From Terrisporobacter petrolearius (lineage in GTDB: Bacteria; Bacillota; Clostridia; Peptostreptococcales; Peptostreptococcaceae), in assembly GCF_020748185.1 (NCBI RefSeq), contig NZ_JAHZMO010000025.1, positions 1-49,362 of the forward strand: DNA of 49,362 bases. The letters run 5' to 3'. Under the pieces are notes generated by a model. That model did no database searches. It was not told where the DNA came from and saw nothing but the letters and a program-made list of their open reading frames with translations. How positions within the stretch are numbered: position 1 is the first letter of the stretch; every line of letters starts with the position of its first letter. The position numbers were made by a program, and so were the translations under genes. This document shows, piece after piece, positions 40,849-49,240 of this stretch.

Positions 40849-41584
40849 TACTATAAAAATTATAAATACAAAAATTATTGGCAAATATTTAAAAGAAAAT
40901 AAAATAAATGTAGTAGGGTATTATAGTAAGAAGAGGCATTTTTTACAAATACTAAACAATTTCAAAACTTAAATGAATTAGTTAATAACAGTGATGTTAT
41001 ATTTATTACTACACCTGATTCACATATACAACAGGTGTATGATGAATTAAAACAATTGAATATAAGAGATAAGGTTATCAGCCATTGTAGCGGTTCAATT
41101 TCCTCAACAATTTTTTCGAATGTAAATAACTACAATGCATATGCTTATTCTATCCATCCAATGTTTGCTATTTGTAGCAAGTGTAATTCTTATAAAGATT
41201 TTCAAAAAGCGTTTATTATCATAGAAGGTGATGAAAAATTTAAAGACTATTTTGTGAGTTTGTTTAAAAACTTAGGAAACCAAGTAGGTGCTATTTCCAG
41301 CGAAAATAAGATTTTGTATAATACTGCTTGTGTTACAGTGAGTAATTTAGTATTGGCGTTAATTTCGTAGAAACTTGTGATTTCTCCAGAGAGGATAGCT
41401 TAAATGCCATTTTTCCTCTTGATAGAAAATAATGTGGAAAATATTAAAAAACAAGGTCTGGTAGACAGTTTGACAGGTGCAGTAGAAAGAGGAGATCTAT
41501 ATACTTGACAGATCTGTATTAGTCGCAATAGCTGTATATATAAACAAAACTAGACTGATTGATAATTTTATATATGAAGTATAA
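40844..41584 (+). pseudogene. Decayed Rossmann-like/DUF2520 protein gene
   Basis: Pieces of one protein lie in different frames: GKYLKENKINVVGYYSK (about 40886-40936), then after a frameshift TNTKQFQNLNELVNNSDVIFITTPDSHIQQVYDEL (about 40947-41051), which runs on as an open frame to a stop at 41370 (ISHCSGSISS..., YSIHPMFA). Further frameshifts follow, with CDFSREDSLNAIFPL (about 41372-41416), ENIKKQGLVDSLTGAVERGD (about 41433-41495) and a final VLVAIAVYINKTRLID. The order matches Rossmann-like DUF2520 proteins (NADP-binding, related to reductases), often seen with molybdenum-enzyme genes. The N-terminal GxGxxG loop and start codon are missing. Clearly non-functional; the frame at 41035-41370 should not be called as a gene. 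Confidence 0.8.
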
Positions 41585-41686
41585 AAAAAGGATTTATATG
41601 TAAAAAATAAATAAAAGTATAATTAATGATGATAATACTTAATTTTGTGAAAACTATAGAGTAAATTAAAATATTGGAGTGTGATT

Positions 41687-42397
41687 ATGTGCAAAATTGT
41701 TAAAAGAGGGCATTTTCCCAGTGATGAAAAAGAGTTTACAGGTAAACATCTTGATAAATTATATAAGGCTGGACAGGATTTATATTATTTATTAAATCAA
41801 GGATATAACATAAAAGGAGCATCAGTTTTTGTGGGAAATCACTACTTATTGTCTAAAAGACAAAGATTAGCTTTATCAAGAGCAATTTCTCCTGAGAAAA
41901 ATATAAAGATTAGAAAAGATAAAGAAATTAAGAATAATATGGAAAATAGTATTGTGAATATTGATGGATTTAATACTATAATAACACTGGAAGTTGCCCT
42001 ATCTAATTCACTATTAATTAAGTGTATGGATGGAACAATAAGAGATTTAGCAGGCCTTCGAAGAACGTATCGTATTATAGATAAGACAGAATTATCAATT
42101 ATGAAAATAGGAGAAACTTTAGAAAAATATAAAATTAAAAAAGCTAATTTTTATTTAGATGCGCCAGTCTCTAACTCGGGAAATTTAAAGAAAAAGATAG
42201 AAGAATTATTGAATAACTTTGATTTTGAAGTGGAAGTTATGAATATTAATAATGTGGATTCAACTTTAGAAACATTGGACAATGTTATTAGTAGTGACGC
42301 AATTATTTTAAATAAATGCAAAAGTTGGATTAATTTAAGCAGAGAAATACTAGATAAAAAGATTGAAAATAATTTCTGTGTTGATTTTGATTTATAA
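41687..42397 (+). CDS. DUF434 domain-containing protein
   Basis: This protein of about 236 residues has an N-terminal DUF434 domain (about 1-60; KIVKRGHFPSDEKEF, LYKAGQDLYYLLNQGYNIKGASVFVGNHYLLSKRQRLALSRA) and a C-terminal DUF5616-like domain (about 85-230; VNIDGFNTIITLEVAL, MDGTIRDLAGLRRTYRIID, FYLDAPVSNSGNLK). The function is unknown; a nuclease- or nucleotide-like fold has been suggested for such C-terminal domains, but I cannot support it. The frame is open from a GTG at 41681, but the ATG at 41687 has better spacing from GGAG (41676-41679). It is convergent with the DUF5692 gene across a bidirectional terminator. Confidence 0.8.
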   Translation: MCKIVKRGHFPSDEKEFTGKHLDKLYKAGQDLYYLLNQGYNIKGASVFVGNHYLLSKRQRLALSRAISPEKNIKIRKDKEIKNNMENSIVNIDGFNTIITLEVALSNSLLIKCMDGTIRDLAGLRRTYRIIDKTELSIMKIGETLEKYKIKKANFYLDAPVSNSGNLKKKIEELLNNFDFEVEVMNINNVDSTLETLDNVISSDAIILNKCKSWINLSREILDKKIENNFCVDFDL

Positions 42398-42425
42398 AAA
42401 ATAAAAATTATATTTTAATAAAAAA

Positions 42426-42505
42426 TTGAAATTAAAAAAGTTTTAATTTCAAAAAAGCCATTTGTTGTTTAAAGAGTATATTTACTTCAAACAATAAATG
42501 GCTTT
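42426..42505 (+). terminator. Two hairpins between convergent genes
   Basis: TTGAAATTAAAA (42426-42437) pairs with TTTTAATTTCAA (42441-42452). Then AAAGCCATTTGTTGTTT (42454-42470) pairs with AAACAATAAATGGCTTT (42489-42505, one G-U). The second has T-runs on both strands and probably stops both the DUF434 gene and the minus-strand DUF5692 gene. Confidence 0.8.
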
Positions 42506-42511
42506 GTATCT

Positions 42512-43465
42512 TTAAGCTAAAGATTTTACTTCTTTATAACAATCTAAATCAGTATAAAGTTCACTTGTATATGGATTTATCTTAGTTTTTCTAGCTTTGC
42601 AAACCATATAAATAAATACTGCTATATTAGCAAGTAAAGCAATTAAACTTACTATAAATAATGCAGTTGTATTTTGTGATGCTTTAACTGAGAATTGTGA
42701 TTGGTCTATAAATGATGGTACAGTCATAGCAAACATTACCCAAAATGCAAGTGTATGAGCGCGGTGTTGCAACCAAGCACCTTTTCCAAATACAAATGCA
42801 CATACAGTAGGTGCAAATAATAAAGCTATACCACAATACCAAGCATGATCTCCTAAACAGTTGTATGTATAAGCAAAGTTCCATAAATCATAAGCTATAA
42901 TCCAGAACCAACACATGTCTGGCCATAACATATCTTTGCTTTTTTTCTTACTAATACAAATTCCAAGCCAACCAGTGATAGTTATAATATTTAAAATACC
43001 TGCTATACCATTCATATAATTCCAAGAACCACTAGTTACCATCATACCTTCAAAAATTTGAGCTTTATAACCTAATCCACCAATTTGGAAATCACGTATA
43101 ACTGCTTCCATAATGTTAATTGCAAGGATTAAAGGCGGGAAATATAAAACCCATTTATGATTAATTGCACCTTTAACATAGCGAATTAACCAAAATCCCA
43201 TACATCCAGCTAAAGCTGAATAAACTTTTGCAAAGTGGAACCATGTTCCAACACTTGTACCTTTTGTAGTTTTAGGCCATACAAAAACTGTTAAAATTAT
43301 AGGTAATACTAAAAAACATGCTAATCCTGCCCATTTCCAGCGACGGCTGAATTCATTAAGCAGCATAAGTACTGCAAATACTAATAATAACATTAGCCAA
43401 TTGCTTATTGGCTGTGCTTCAAATAAAAACATTTTACTGTCCCCCAATATTAAATAATGATTCAA
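42512..43465 (-). CDS. DUF5692-like polytopic membrane protein, copy A
   Basis: This 317-residue protein with about eight or nine membrane segments is unusually rich in tryptophan. Conserved blocks shared with the protein at 47908-48843 include WFHFAKVYSALAGCMGF, EAVIRDFQIGG, GSWNYMNGIAGILNIITITGWLGI, KDMLWPDMCWFWIIAYDLW followed by NFAYTYNCLGDHAWYCG, and KGAWLQHRAHTLAFW. The HRAxT and DLWNFAYTYNC segments, with buried charged or polar residues, could form a cofactor- or quinone-binding site, but that is speculation. It matches what I recall as DUF5692, a family without known function. It lies downstream of TetR on the same strand but after a terminator, so it probably has its own promoter. 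Confidence 0.8.
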   Translation of the reverse strand: MNHYLILGDSKMFLFEAQPISNWLMLLLVFAVLMLLNEFSRRWKWAGLACFLVLPIILTVFVWPKTTKGTSVGTWFHFAKVYSALAGCMGFWLIRYVKGAINHKWVLYFPPLILAINIMEAVIRDFQIGGLGYKAQIFEGMMVTSGSWNYMNGIAGILNIITITGWLGICISKKKSKDMLWPDMCWFWIIAYDLWNFAYTYNCLGDHAWYCGIALLFAPTVCAFVFGKGAWLQHRAHTLAFWVMFAMTVPSFIDQSQFSVKASQNTTALFIVSLIALLANIAVFIYMVCKARKTKINPYTSELYTDLDCYKEVKSLA

Positions 43466-43630
43466 TTTTATTAGTTATAAAATTATTATAATATTAGCAC
43501 CATTAAATTATAAAACACAAGTGTAAAAATATAATTTAATAATTCTGACAAAATAGAAACTAAGCTGAAAACACTGGAAAATCAACGTTAATAATGTTAA
43601 AAAATTATCTAAAAAATGTAAAAATAAATA

Positions 43631-43660
43631 AAAAAAGTCGTCTTAAGGACGAACTTTTTT
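43631..43660 (-). terminator. Terminator overlapping the 3' end of the TetR gene
   Basis: AAAAAAGT...CGTC pairs with GACG...ACTTTTTT (43631-43660, one bulge). On the minus strand it is followed by TTTTTTTATTTATTTTT and covers the tetR stop codon at 43643-43645. Confidence 0.75.
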
Positions 43661-44260
43661 ATCTGAATCTTTTGGTTTAAAATTAGAGAGTATTAAATTT
43701 AAGTCAAATTCCATTCTAGATTTAAGATCATAACTGCCTTGATAAAGACACCAATCAAATATAGCGCCTCGGGAGATTCTCATTATTATCATAGTTAAGT
43801 TTGTAGGAGAAATAGAATTGTCTAGCTCTCCACTTTTTAGCGAATCCTCAACTATAGATTTAACCTTTAGAGCAATATGTCGATCAGGTTTTGTAGAGTA
43901 TTTTCCCTCAATAGAAAGTAAGTTTTTGTATATTTCGCCTACAAATACCCATCCAAGCTCCTCCATCATCTTAGCGCCTTCGCATAAGAGAAATAACAAT
44001 TTTTCCAGGTTAGAAGAAAAATTTCTTGCTTTAAATCGATCCATTACTAATATATCTACTTGCTCATAAGCTGTATTAATTATTTCCATCTTCGATTTAA
44101 AATGATGATAAAAAGCTCCTGTTGAAATTTCTGCAGCTTGGCAAATATCTTGAATTTTTACACTTTCAAAGCCCTTTAACTTAAAAAGTTCAGTGGCTAC
44201 TTGAGTGATTCTAATTTTAGTTGCAATAGCTTGCCTTTGTCTATGCGTTAATTTTTCCAT
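43643..44260 (-). CDS. TetR-family transcriptional regulator
   Basis: This protein of about 205 residues has an N-terminal TetR HTH (about 10-57: ATKIRITQVATELFKLKGFE followed by SVKIQDICQAAEISTGAFYHHFKSK) and an all-helical ligand-binding domain. The frame is open from 44287, but the ATG at 44260 is preferred because GAGGT lies eight bases upstream. It is divergent from hypB and lies between the two DUF5692 genes, so it probably represses the hypB-flavoprotein-DUF5692-hypA unit and perhaps itself, releasing on a small molecule that the system acts on. The ligand cannot be predicted. Confidence 0.88.
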   Translation of the reverse strand: MEKLTHRQRQAIATKIRITQVATELFKLKGFESVKIQDICQAAEISTGAFYHHFKSKMEIINTAYEQVDILVMDRFKARNFSSNLEKLLFLLCEGAKMMEELGWVFVGEIYKNLLSIEGKYSTKPDRHIALKVKSIVEDSLKSGELDNSISPTNLTMIIMRISRGAIFDWCLYQGSYDLKSRMEFDLNLILSNFKPKDSDKKVRP

Positions 44261-44388
44261 GTAAAATACCTCTTTATAAAACTGCAATGTTAATACAGTA
44301 AGTTATATGATTATTTAGTATAGCATAAAAAAAAGCAAATATATAATATTATTTGTGGTAAAAAAATAGATAAAAACCATAAGACAAT

Positions 44389-44448
44389 GTTTACAAATTA
44401 TGGTAAACTGTGATATATTTTAATTACAGAACGAGATTCGGTGAATCT
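44389..44448 (+). promoter_or_regulatory. hypB promoter with two candidate TetR operators
   Basis: TTTACA (44390-44395) and an extended -10, TGATATATT (44411-44419), with an 18-bp spacer. A dyad GTTTAC-N8-GTAAAC (44389-44394, 44403-44408) overlaps the -35 and spacer. A second dyad, AGATTC-GGT-GAATCT (44434-44448), lies just downstream of the expected start of transcription. Either could be the operator of the divergent TetR protein. Confidence 0.5.
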
Positions 44449-44500
44449 TATTCTATATGAAATAGTGTTACAAATTTAACAAAATGTTAAGGGGAGAATT

Positions 44501-45169
44501 ATGGATAAATACAAAGTAATCGAGATAAAGGAAAATGTTTTCGGAAACAATGATAAACAAGCAGATTTACTAAGAGCAGACCTAAAAAATGATAATACTT
44601 TTTTATTGAATTTAATGTCTTCTCCAGGTTCAGGTAAGACGACTACAGTTTTAAGAACGATTGAATCTTTAAAAGATGAGATGAGAATAGGAGTTATGGA
44701 GGCAGATATAGATTCTGATGTGGATGCTGCTACTGTATCAAAAACAGGAGCAAAAGTAATACAGTTACATACAGGAGGCATGTGCCATCTTGATGCAGAT
44801 ATGACAAAGCAAGGTTTAGTAGAACTTGGAACTGAAGATATAGATTTTGCAATATTGGAAAATGTGGGAAATTTAGTATGTCCAGCAGAATTTGATACAG
44901 GTTCTTCAAAAAATGCCATGATACTTAGTGTACCAGAAGGACATGATAAACCTTTAAAATATCCTCTAATGTTTTCAATTGTTGACGTAGTTTTAATAAA
45001 TAAAATTGACGCCATAGAATATTTTGATTTTGATTTAGATTTAGTAAAAAAATATATTAAAAAACTAAATCCAAATATAAAGGTTATACCAATATCAGCA
45101 AAAACTGGTGAAGGTATTGAGGAATGGATTAACTGGTTAAGAAAAGAAGTAAAAGAGTGGAATAATTAA
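44501..45169 (+). CDS. hypB: HypB-type nickel-insertion GTPase
   Basis: This 222-residue SIMIBI-class GTPase of the HypB family has the P-loop SSPGSGKTTTVL (about residues 45-56), VMEADIDSDVDA (switch I region), QLHTGGMCHLDADM (about 88-101, with the Cys-His pair that binds nickel or zinc at the dimer interface), ILENVGNLVCPAEFD (Walker B/switch II) and VVLINKIDAI (NKxD). The N-terminal high-affinity nickel motif and His-rich stretch of some HypB proteins are absent. HypB with HypA normally loads nickel into NiFe hydrogenase, but no hydrogenase gene is in this window. First gene of the operon; GGGGAG precedes the start. Confidence 0.92.
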   Translation: MDKYKVIEIKENVFGNNDKQADLLRADLKNDNTFLLNLMSSPGSGKTTTVLRTIESLKDEMRIGVMEADIDSDVDAATVSKTGAKVIQLHTGGMCHLDADMTKQGLVELGTEDIDFAILENVGNLVCPAEFDTGSSKNAMILSVPEGHDKPLKYPLMFSIVDVVLINKIDAIEYFDFDLDLVKKYIKKLNPNIKVIPISAKTGEGIEEWINWLRKEVKEWNN

Positions 45170-45199
45170 TATTTTATTAAAATTTAGAGGGGGATTATT

Positions 45200-47884
45200 A
45201 TGGCAGTAAAAGAAAAGGTTCTTCAATTTGCAAATCAAGTAAGTGGAAAGAAGCCCGGATCTAGAGGGTACTTTGGTGTAGAAGATGCACGTTATAAAAT
45301 TTTAGAACCAGTAGTGACTGAGGAGATGGCAGAAGTTTTACTTTGTATGAAAATAAGACAAAAAACAACTGCAGAAAAAGTGGCACCTTTATGTGGTAAA
45401 AGTGTTGAAAGATGTAGTGAACTTTTACTAGAATTATCAGAAATAGGTGTAGTATTTGTTAATGAAATAGATGGTGTAGATACTTTCTGGTATGAAACTT
45501 GGGTACCAGGAATTATGGAAATGATGGTTAATAGGAAGGATCAAGCAAAAAAATATCCGCAAATTCCTAAGGCTTTTCATGATTATGGAGTAGAAAATGG
45601 ACCAAGATCTACAGGAAGTTTTCCTCCTGGAGTAGGGCTTATGCGTGTTATTCCAATAGAAACTGCCATAGATGGTGAAACAAGAAGAGCATCTTATGAA
45701 GAAATATCAAAATATTTAAACGATAGTGATAAATTCTCAGTATCAGACTGTTCATGTCGTACAGCAAGAGAAAGTATGGGAGAAGGATGCGGTCACTTAA
45801 AAGAAGACATGTGTATTCAATTAGGTCATGCTGCTGAATATTATATAAGAACAGGTAGAGGTAGAGAAATAACTAGAGAAGAAGCTTTTGAAATAATAAA
45901 AAGAGCAGAAGAAAATGGATTAATGCACCAGATACCAAATTTAGATGGATCAGGAAAAACTCATGCAATATGTAACTGTTGTGGATGTTCTTGTTTAGCA
46001 TTAAAAGGAGCAAATATGTTTGCCAATTCTGATATGGTACGTTCTAACTACGTATCTAAAGTAGACAAAGACAAATGTGTTGCTTGTGGTGAATGTGTAG
46101 TAAATTGTCCAACAAATGCTCTAAAACTTGGTCAAAAACTATGTTCTAGTAAACCAGTTGTAGACAAAATAGAAAGAAAAGAAACTCCAAGAAATACTAA
46201 GTGGGGGCCAGAAAGATGGAATGAAGACTATAGAACTAATAGAGAGGATGTAGTAGAAAGTGGAACAAGTCCATGTAAAACTGCATGTCCTGCTCATATA
46301 GCTGTTCAAGGATATATAAAACTTGCTTCACAAGGAAGATACAAAGAAGCGTTAGAACTTATAAAAAAGGAAAATCCATTCCCTGCAATATGTGGACGTA
46401 TTTGTCCTAGAAAGTGTGAATCAGCTTGTACAAGAGGGGACATAGATTCACCACTTGCTATAGACGAAATCAAAAAGTTTGTAGCTGAACAAGATTTAAA
46501 AGAAGAGCATAGATTTGTTCCTAAAAAGAGACATGATTATGGTAAAAAGATTGCAATTATAGGTGGTGGTCCATCAGGACTTTCATGTGCTTATTACTTA
46601 GCTATAGATGGATACAAAGTAACAGTATTTGAAAAACAAAAGGCTCTAGGAGGTATGTTAACTCTAGGAATTCCTTCTTTCAGATTGGAAAAAGAAGTAG
46701 TTAATGCAGAGATAGAAATACTAAGACAAATGGGCGTAGAATTTAAAACAGGGGTAGAAGTAGGTAAAGATATTACTTTAGATGAATTAAGAAAAGAAGG
46801 ATATAAAGCTTTCTACGTAGCAATAGGGGCACAAGCTGGTAGAAGATTAAATATAGAAGGTGAAGATGCAAAAGGGGTTATCCCAGGGGTAGAATTTGTA
46901 CGTGATGTTAATTTAGGAAATGATGTTAAGCTTAATGGAAAAGTAGTAGTTATCGGTGGCGGAAATGTTGCTATAGACGTGGCAAGAAATGCTGTAAGAG
47001 TAGGGGCAGATAGTGTAGAAATGTTCTGTCTAGAAAGTCGTGAACAAATGCCAGCTTTAGATGAGGAAATTGAAGAGGCATTACAAGAAGATATAGTAAT
47101 AAACAACTCTTACGGACCAAGTAGAGTAATTACACAAAAAGGTAAAGTAGTAGGGGTAGAATTTAAAAAATGTATTTCTGTATTTGATGAGAATGGAAGA
47201 TTCTCTCCAAAATTTGATGAAGCTGATGTAAAAGTAGTAGATGCAGACTATGTTTTAATTTCAGTAGGTCAAAGTATAGACTGGGGTAATTTATTAGAAG
47301 GTAGCAAAGTAGAGTTAAATCCTAACAATACAATTAAAGCTGATTCATTCACTTATCAAACAAATGAACCAGATATATTTGCTGGTGGAGACTCATATAC
47401 TGGTCCAAGATTTGCAATTGATGCCATAGCAGCAGGTAAACAAGGTGCTATATCAATTCACCGTTTTGTTCAACCAGGACAAAGTTTAGTAAATGGACGT
47501 GACAGAAGAGATTATCATGAATTTGATAAAGAAAGTTTACAAATAGAAGGATATGACAATACACCAAGACAAAAAGCTGAACATAAAACAGATATAAAAG
47601 CAAAAGAATCATTCAAAGATATTCGTCTTACTTTTACAGAAGAACAAATGAAAAAAGAAACAGAAAGATGTTTAGGTTGTGGTGCAACTGTTGTTGATGA
47701 ATATATGTGCGTAGGATGTGGCCAATGTACTACTAAATGTAAATTTGATGCCATATCTTTAGTTAGAAAATATGACGCAGAAGGCTTAGCTTATGAAGAG
47801 CTTAAACCAGCAGTAGTTAAAACAACTATAAAACGTCAAGGTAGAATTGTAGCTAAGAAAGTTAAGGATATATTTGTAAAATAA
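45200..47884 (+). CDS. Multi-cluster Fe-S flavoprotein (GltD-like FAD/NAD(P) oxidoreductase)
   Basis: In this 894-residue cytosolic protein the N-terminal part (about 1-330) has a winged-helix-like start, a cysteine set CSCRTARESMGEGCGH, CNCCGCSC (about 264-271) and a ferredoxin motif CVACGECVVNCP. A GltD-like module follows: the N-terminal Fe-S domain CKTACPAHIAVQGYIK ... CGRICPRKCESACTR, the FAD-binding IAIIGGGPSGLSCAYYLA (about 452-469), NAD(P)-binding VVIGGGNVAIDVARNA (about 588-603) and the FAD C-terminal motif DIFAGGDSYTGP. The last 90 residues hold CLGCGATVVDEYMCVGCGQCTTKC. It should pass electrons between NAD(P)H and an acceptor; flanking HypB/HypA suggest a nickel site in it or a partner. 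Confidence 0.85.
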   Translation: MAVKEKVLQFANQVSGKKPGSRGYFGVEDARYKILEPVVTEEMAEVLLCMKIRQKTTAEKVAPLCGKSVERCSELLLELSEIGVVFVNEIDGVDTFWYETWVPGIMEMMVNRKDQAKKYPQIPKAFHDYGVENGPRSTGSFPPGVGLMRVIPIETAIDGETRRASYEEISKYLNDSDKFSVSDCSCRTARESMGEGCGHLKEDMCIQLGHAAEYYIRTGRGREITREEAFEIIKRAEENGLMHQIPNLDGSGKTHAICNCCGCSCLALKGANMFANSDMVRSNYVSKVDKDKCVACGECVVNCPTNALKLGQKLCSSKPVVDKIERKETPRNTKWGPERWNEDYRTNREDVVESGTSPCKTACPAHIAVQGYIKLASQGRYKEALELIKKENPFPAICGRICPRKCESACTRGDIDSPLAIDEIKKFVAEQDLKEEHRFVPKKRHDYGKKIAIIGGGPSGLSCAYYLAIDGYKVTVFEKQKALGGMLTLGIPSFRLEKEVVNAEIEILRQMGVEFKTGVEVGKDITLDELRKEGYKAFYVAIGAQAGRRLNIEGEDAKGVIPGVEFVRDVNLGNDVKLNGKVVVIGGGNVAIDVARNAVRVGADSVEMFCLESREQMPALDEEIEEALQEDIVINNSYGPSRVITQKGKVVGVEFKKCISVFDENGRFSPKFDEADVKVVDADYVLISVGQSIDWGNLLEGSKVELNPNNTIKADSFTYQTNEPDIFAGGDSYTGPRFAIDAIAAGKQGAISIHRFVQPGQSLVNGRDRRDYHEFDKESLQIEGYDNTPRQKAEHKTDIKAKESFKDIRLTFTEEQMKKETERCLGCGATVVDEYMCVGCGQCTTKCKFDAISLVRKYDAEGLAYEELKPAVVKTTIKRQGRIVAKKVKDIFVK

Positions 47885-47907
47885 AACAATAGATAGGAGT
47901 ACTTATT

Positions 47908-48843
47908 ATGGGAATTTTATATGAACAGATGACATTTCAGGGATGGGCAATATTCCTATTTGTATTATTAGCACTTATGGCTTTTAATGAACTTGGAAGA
48001 TCAACAAAATGGACTGGAATATTGTTATTTATAATAGTACCTACATTTTTAACAATTTATGTATGGCCAACTACGGCAGCTGCAGGGAATGAATATGGAA
48101 CAGGAACTTGGTTTAACTGGGTAAAAACATATTCTGCACTAGCTGGATGTATTTGGTTTATGGCAATTAGATATATACCATCTTTACAAAAGAAAAAATG
48201 GGCACTAGCTTTACCAGCAATTATTTTAGCAGTTAACATATTAGAAGCTGCAGTTAGAGATTTTCAAATATTCAGCTATGGATTAACTGGAGGGGGAGTA
48301 GTTGATAATCTTTGGACTATTTCTGGACCGTGGAATATTATGAATGGTATAGCAGGAATACTAAACATAATCACAATATGTGGTTGGTGTGGAATATTCA
48401 TATCAAAAGATAAAACAAAGGATATGATATGGCCAGATATGATATGGGCATGGATAATAGCTTATGATTTATGGAACTTTGCTTATACTTATAACTGCAT
48501 ATCAGATCACTCAATTTATTGTGGAGCAGCATTATTACTTTCATGTACTATACCAACATTCTTTATAAAAAAAGGAGCTTGGCTACAACATCGTGCTCAA
48601 ACACTAGCTCTTTGGATTATGTTTGTTATGACTGTACCGCAATTTGCTGATAGAATAGCACCAGTTGCTACAACACATAATCCAACAGCATTCTTTGTAG
48701 TAAGTTTAGTATCTTTAGTAGCTAACGCAGCTTTAGCTATTTATCAATTTAGCAAAATAAGAAAAAATAAACTTAATCCTTTAAAAGATGAAATTTATAG
48801 ACAGTCAAATGCTTATAGAGAAGTAGCTTTTGAAAATAAGTAG
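47908..48843 (+). CDS. DUF5692-like polytopic membrane protein, copy B
   Basis: This 311-residue membrane protein is paralogous to the one at 42512-43465, with the same topology (about eight or nine segments) and the same blocks: GTWFNWVKTYSALAGCIWF, EAAVRDFQIFS, GPWNIMNGIAGILNIITICG, KDMIWPDMIWAWIIAYDLW followed by NFAYTYNCISDHSIYCG, and KGAWLQHRAQTLALW. It lies 24 bp after the large flavoprotein gene and 27 bp before hypA, so it belongs to the operon. A natural idea is that the flavoprotein works with this membrane partner in a redox reaction. The function of the family is not known to me. Confidence 0.82.
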   Translation: MGILYEQMTFQGWAIFLFVLLALMAFNELGRSTKWTGILLFIIVPTFLTIYVWPTTAAAGNEYGTGTWFNWVKTYSALAGCIWFMAIRYIPSLQKKKWALALPAIILAVNILEAAVRDFQIFSYGLTGGGVVDNLWTISGPWNIMNGIAGILNIITICGWCGIFISKDKTKDMIWPDMIWAWIIAYDLWNFAYTYNCISDHSIYCGAALLLSCTIPTFFIKKGAWLQHRAQTLALWIMFVMTVPQFADRIAPVATTHNPTAFFVVSLVSLVANAALAIYQFSKIRKNKLNPLKDEIYRQSNAYREVAFENK

Positions 48844-48869
48844 ATAGACAATGAGAGTAGGTGAAAAAT

Positions 48870-49211
48870 TTGCATGAACTAGGAGTAGTAATAGAAGTTG
48901 TTAAAACTGTAGAAAAAGTTGCAGTGGAAAATGACTTAGCTAAAATAGAGAAATTAGTATTGCAAATTGGAGAATTATCATCAATGATTCCTAAATATAT
49001 AGAAGCTTGTTATCCAGCAGCAATAGAAAATACAGTATTGCAAAACACAGAGCTAGAAATAGAAGTTATGCCAGGAAATGGTATGTGTAAAAGTTGTAAT
49101 AAAGTATTTAATATAAAAGAAAACAAAGGAGTATGTCCACATTGTGACAGCAAAGTTTGGGACTTACTTAGTGGAAAAGAGTTTATAATTAAAGAAATAG
49201 TAGCATACTAA
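48870..49211 (+). CDS. hypA: HypA-type nickel-binding maturation protein
   Basis: This protein of about 113 residues is of the HypA/HybF family. A GTG at 48861 opens the frame, but the TTG at 48870 gives the canonical M-H-E-L start whose His2 and Glu3 bind nickel, and AGGTGA lies at 48859-48864. Residues 25-60 (IEKLVLQIGELSSMIPKYIEACYPAAI) are typical, and the zinc site is CKSC ... CPHC (about residues 73-95). It hands nickel to HypB and then to a target enzyme. Last gene of the hypB operon, far from any hydrogenase in view. Confidence 0.9.
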   Translation: MHELGVVIEVVKTVEKVAVENDLAKIEKLVLQIGELSSMIPKYIEACYPAAIENTVLQNTELEIEVMPGNGMCKSCNKVFNIKENKGVCPHCDSKVWDLLSGKEFIIKEIVAY

Positions 49212-49240
49212 ATAGAATGTAGTTATTAAGCATAATAAAA

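Noticed and set aside
41035..41370. 111-residue open frame as a small gene
   Set aside because: It has no ribosome site, and homologous sequence continues in other frames on both sides, so it is the longest fragment of a pseudogene.
44476..45015. 179-residue minus-strand open frame
   Set aside because: Opposite hypB, whose GTPase motifs are unmistakable.
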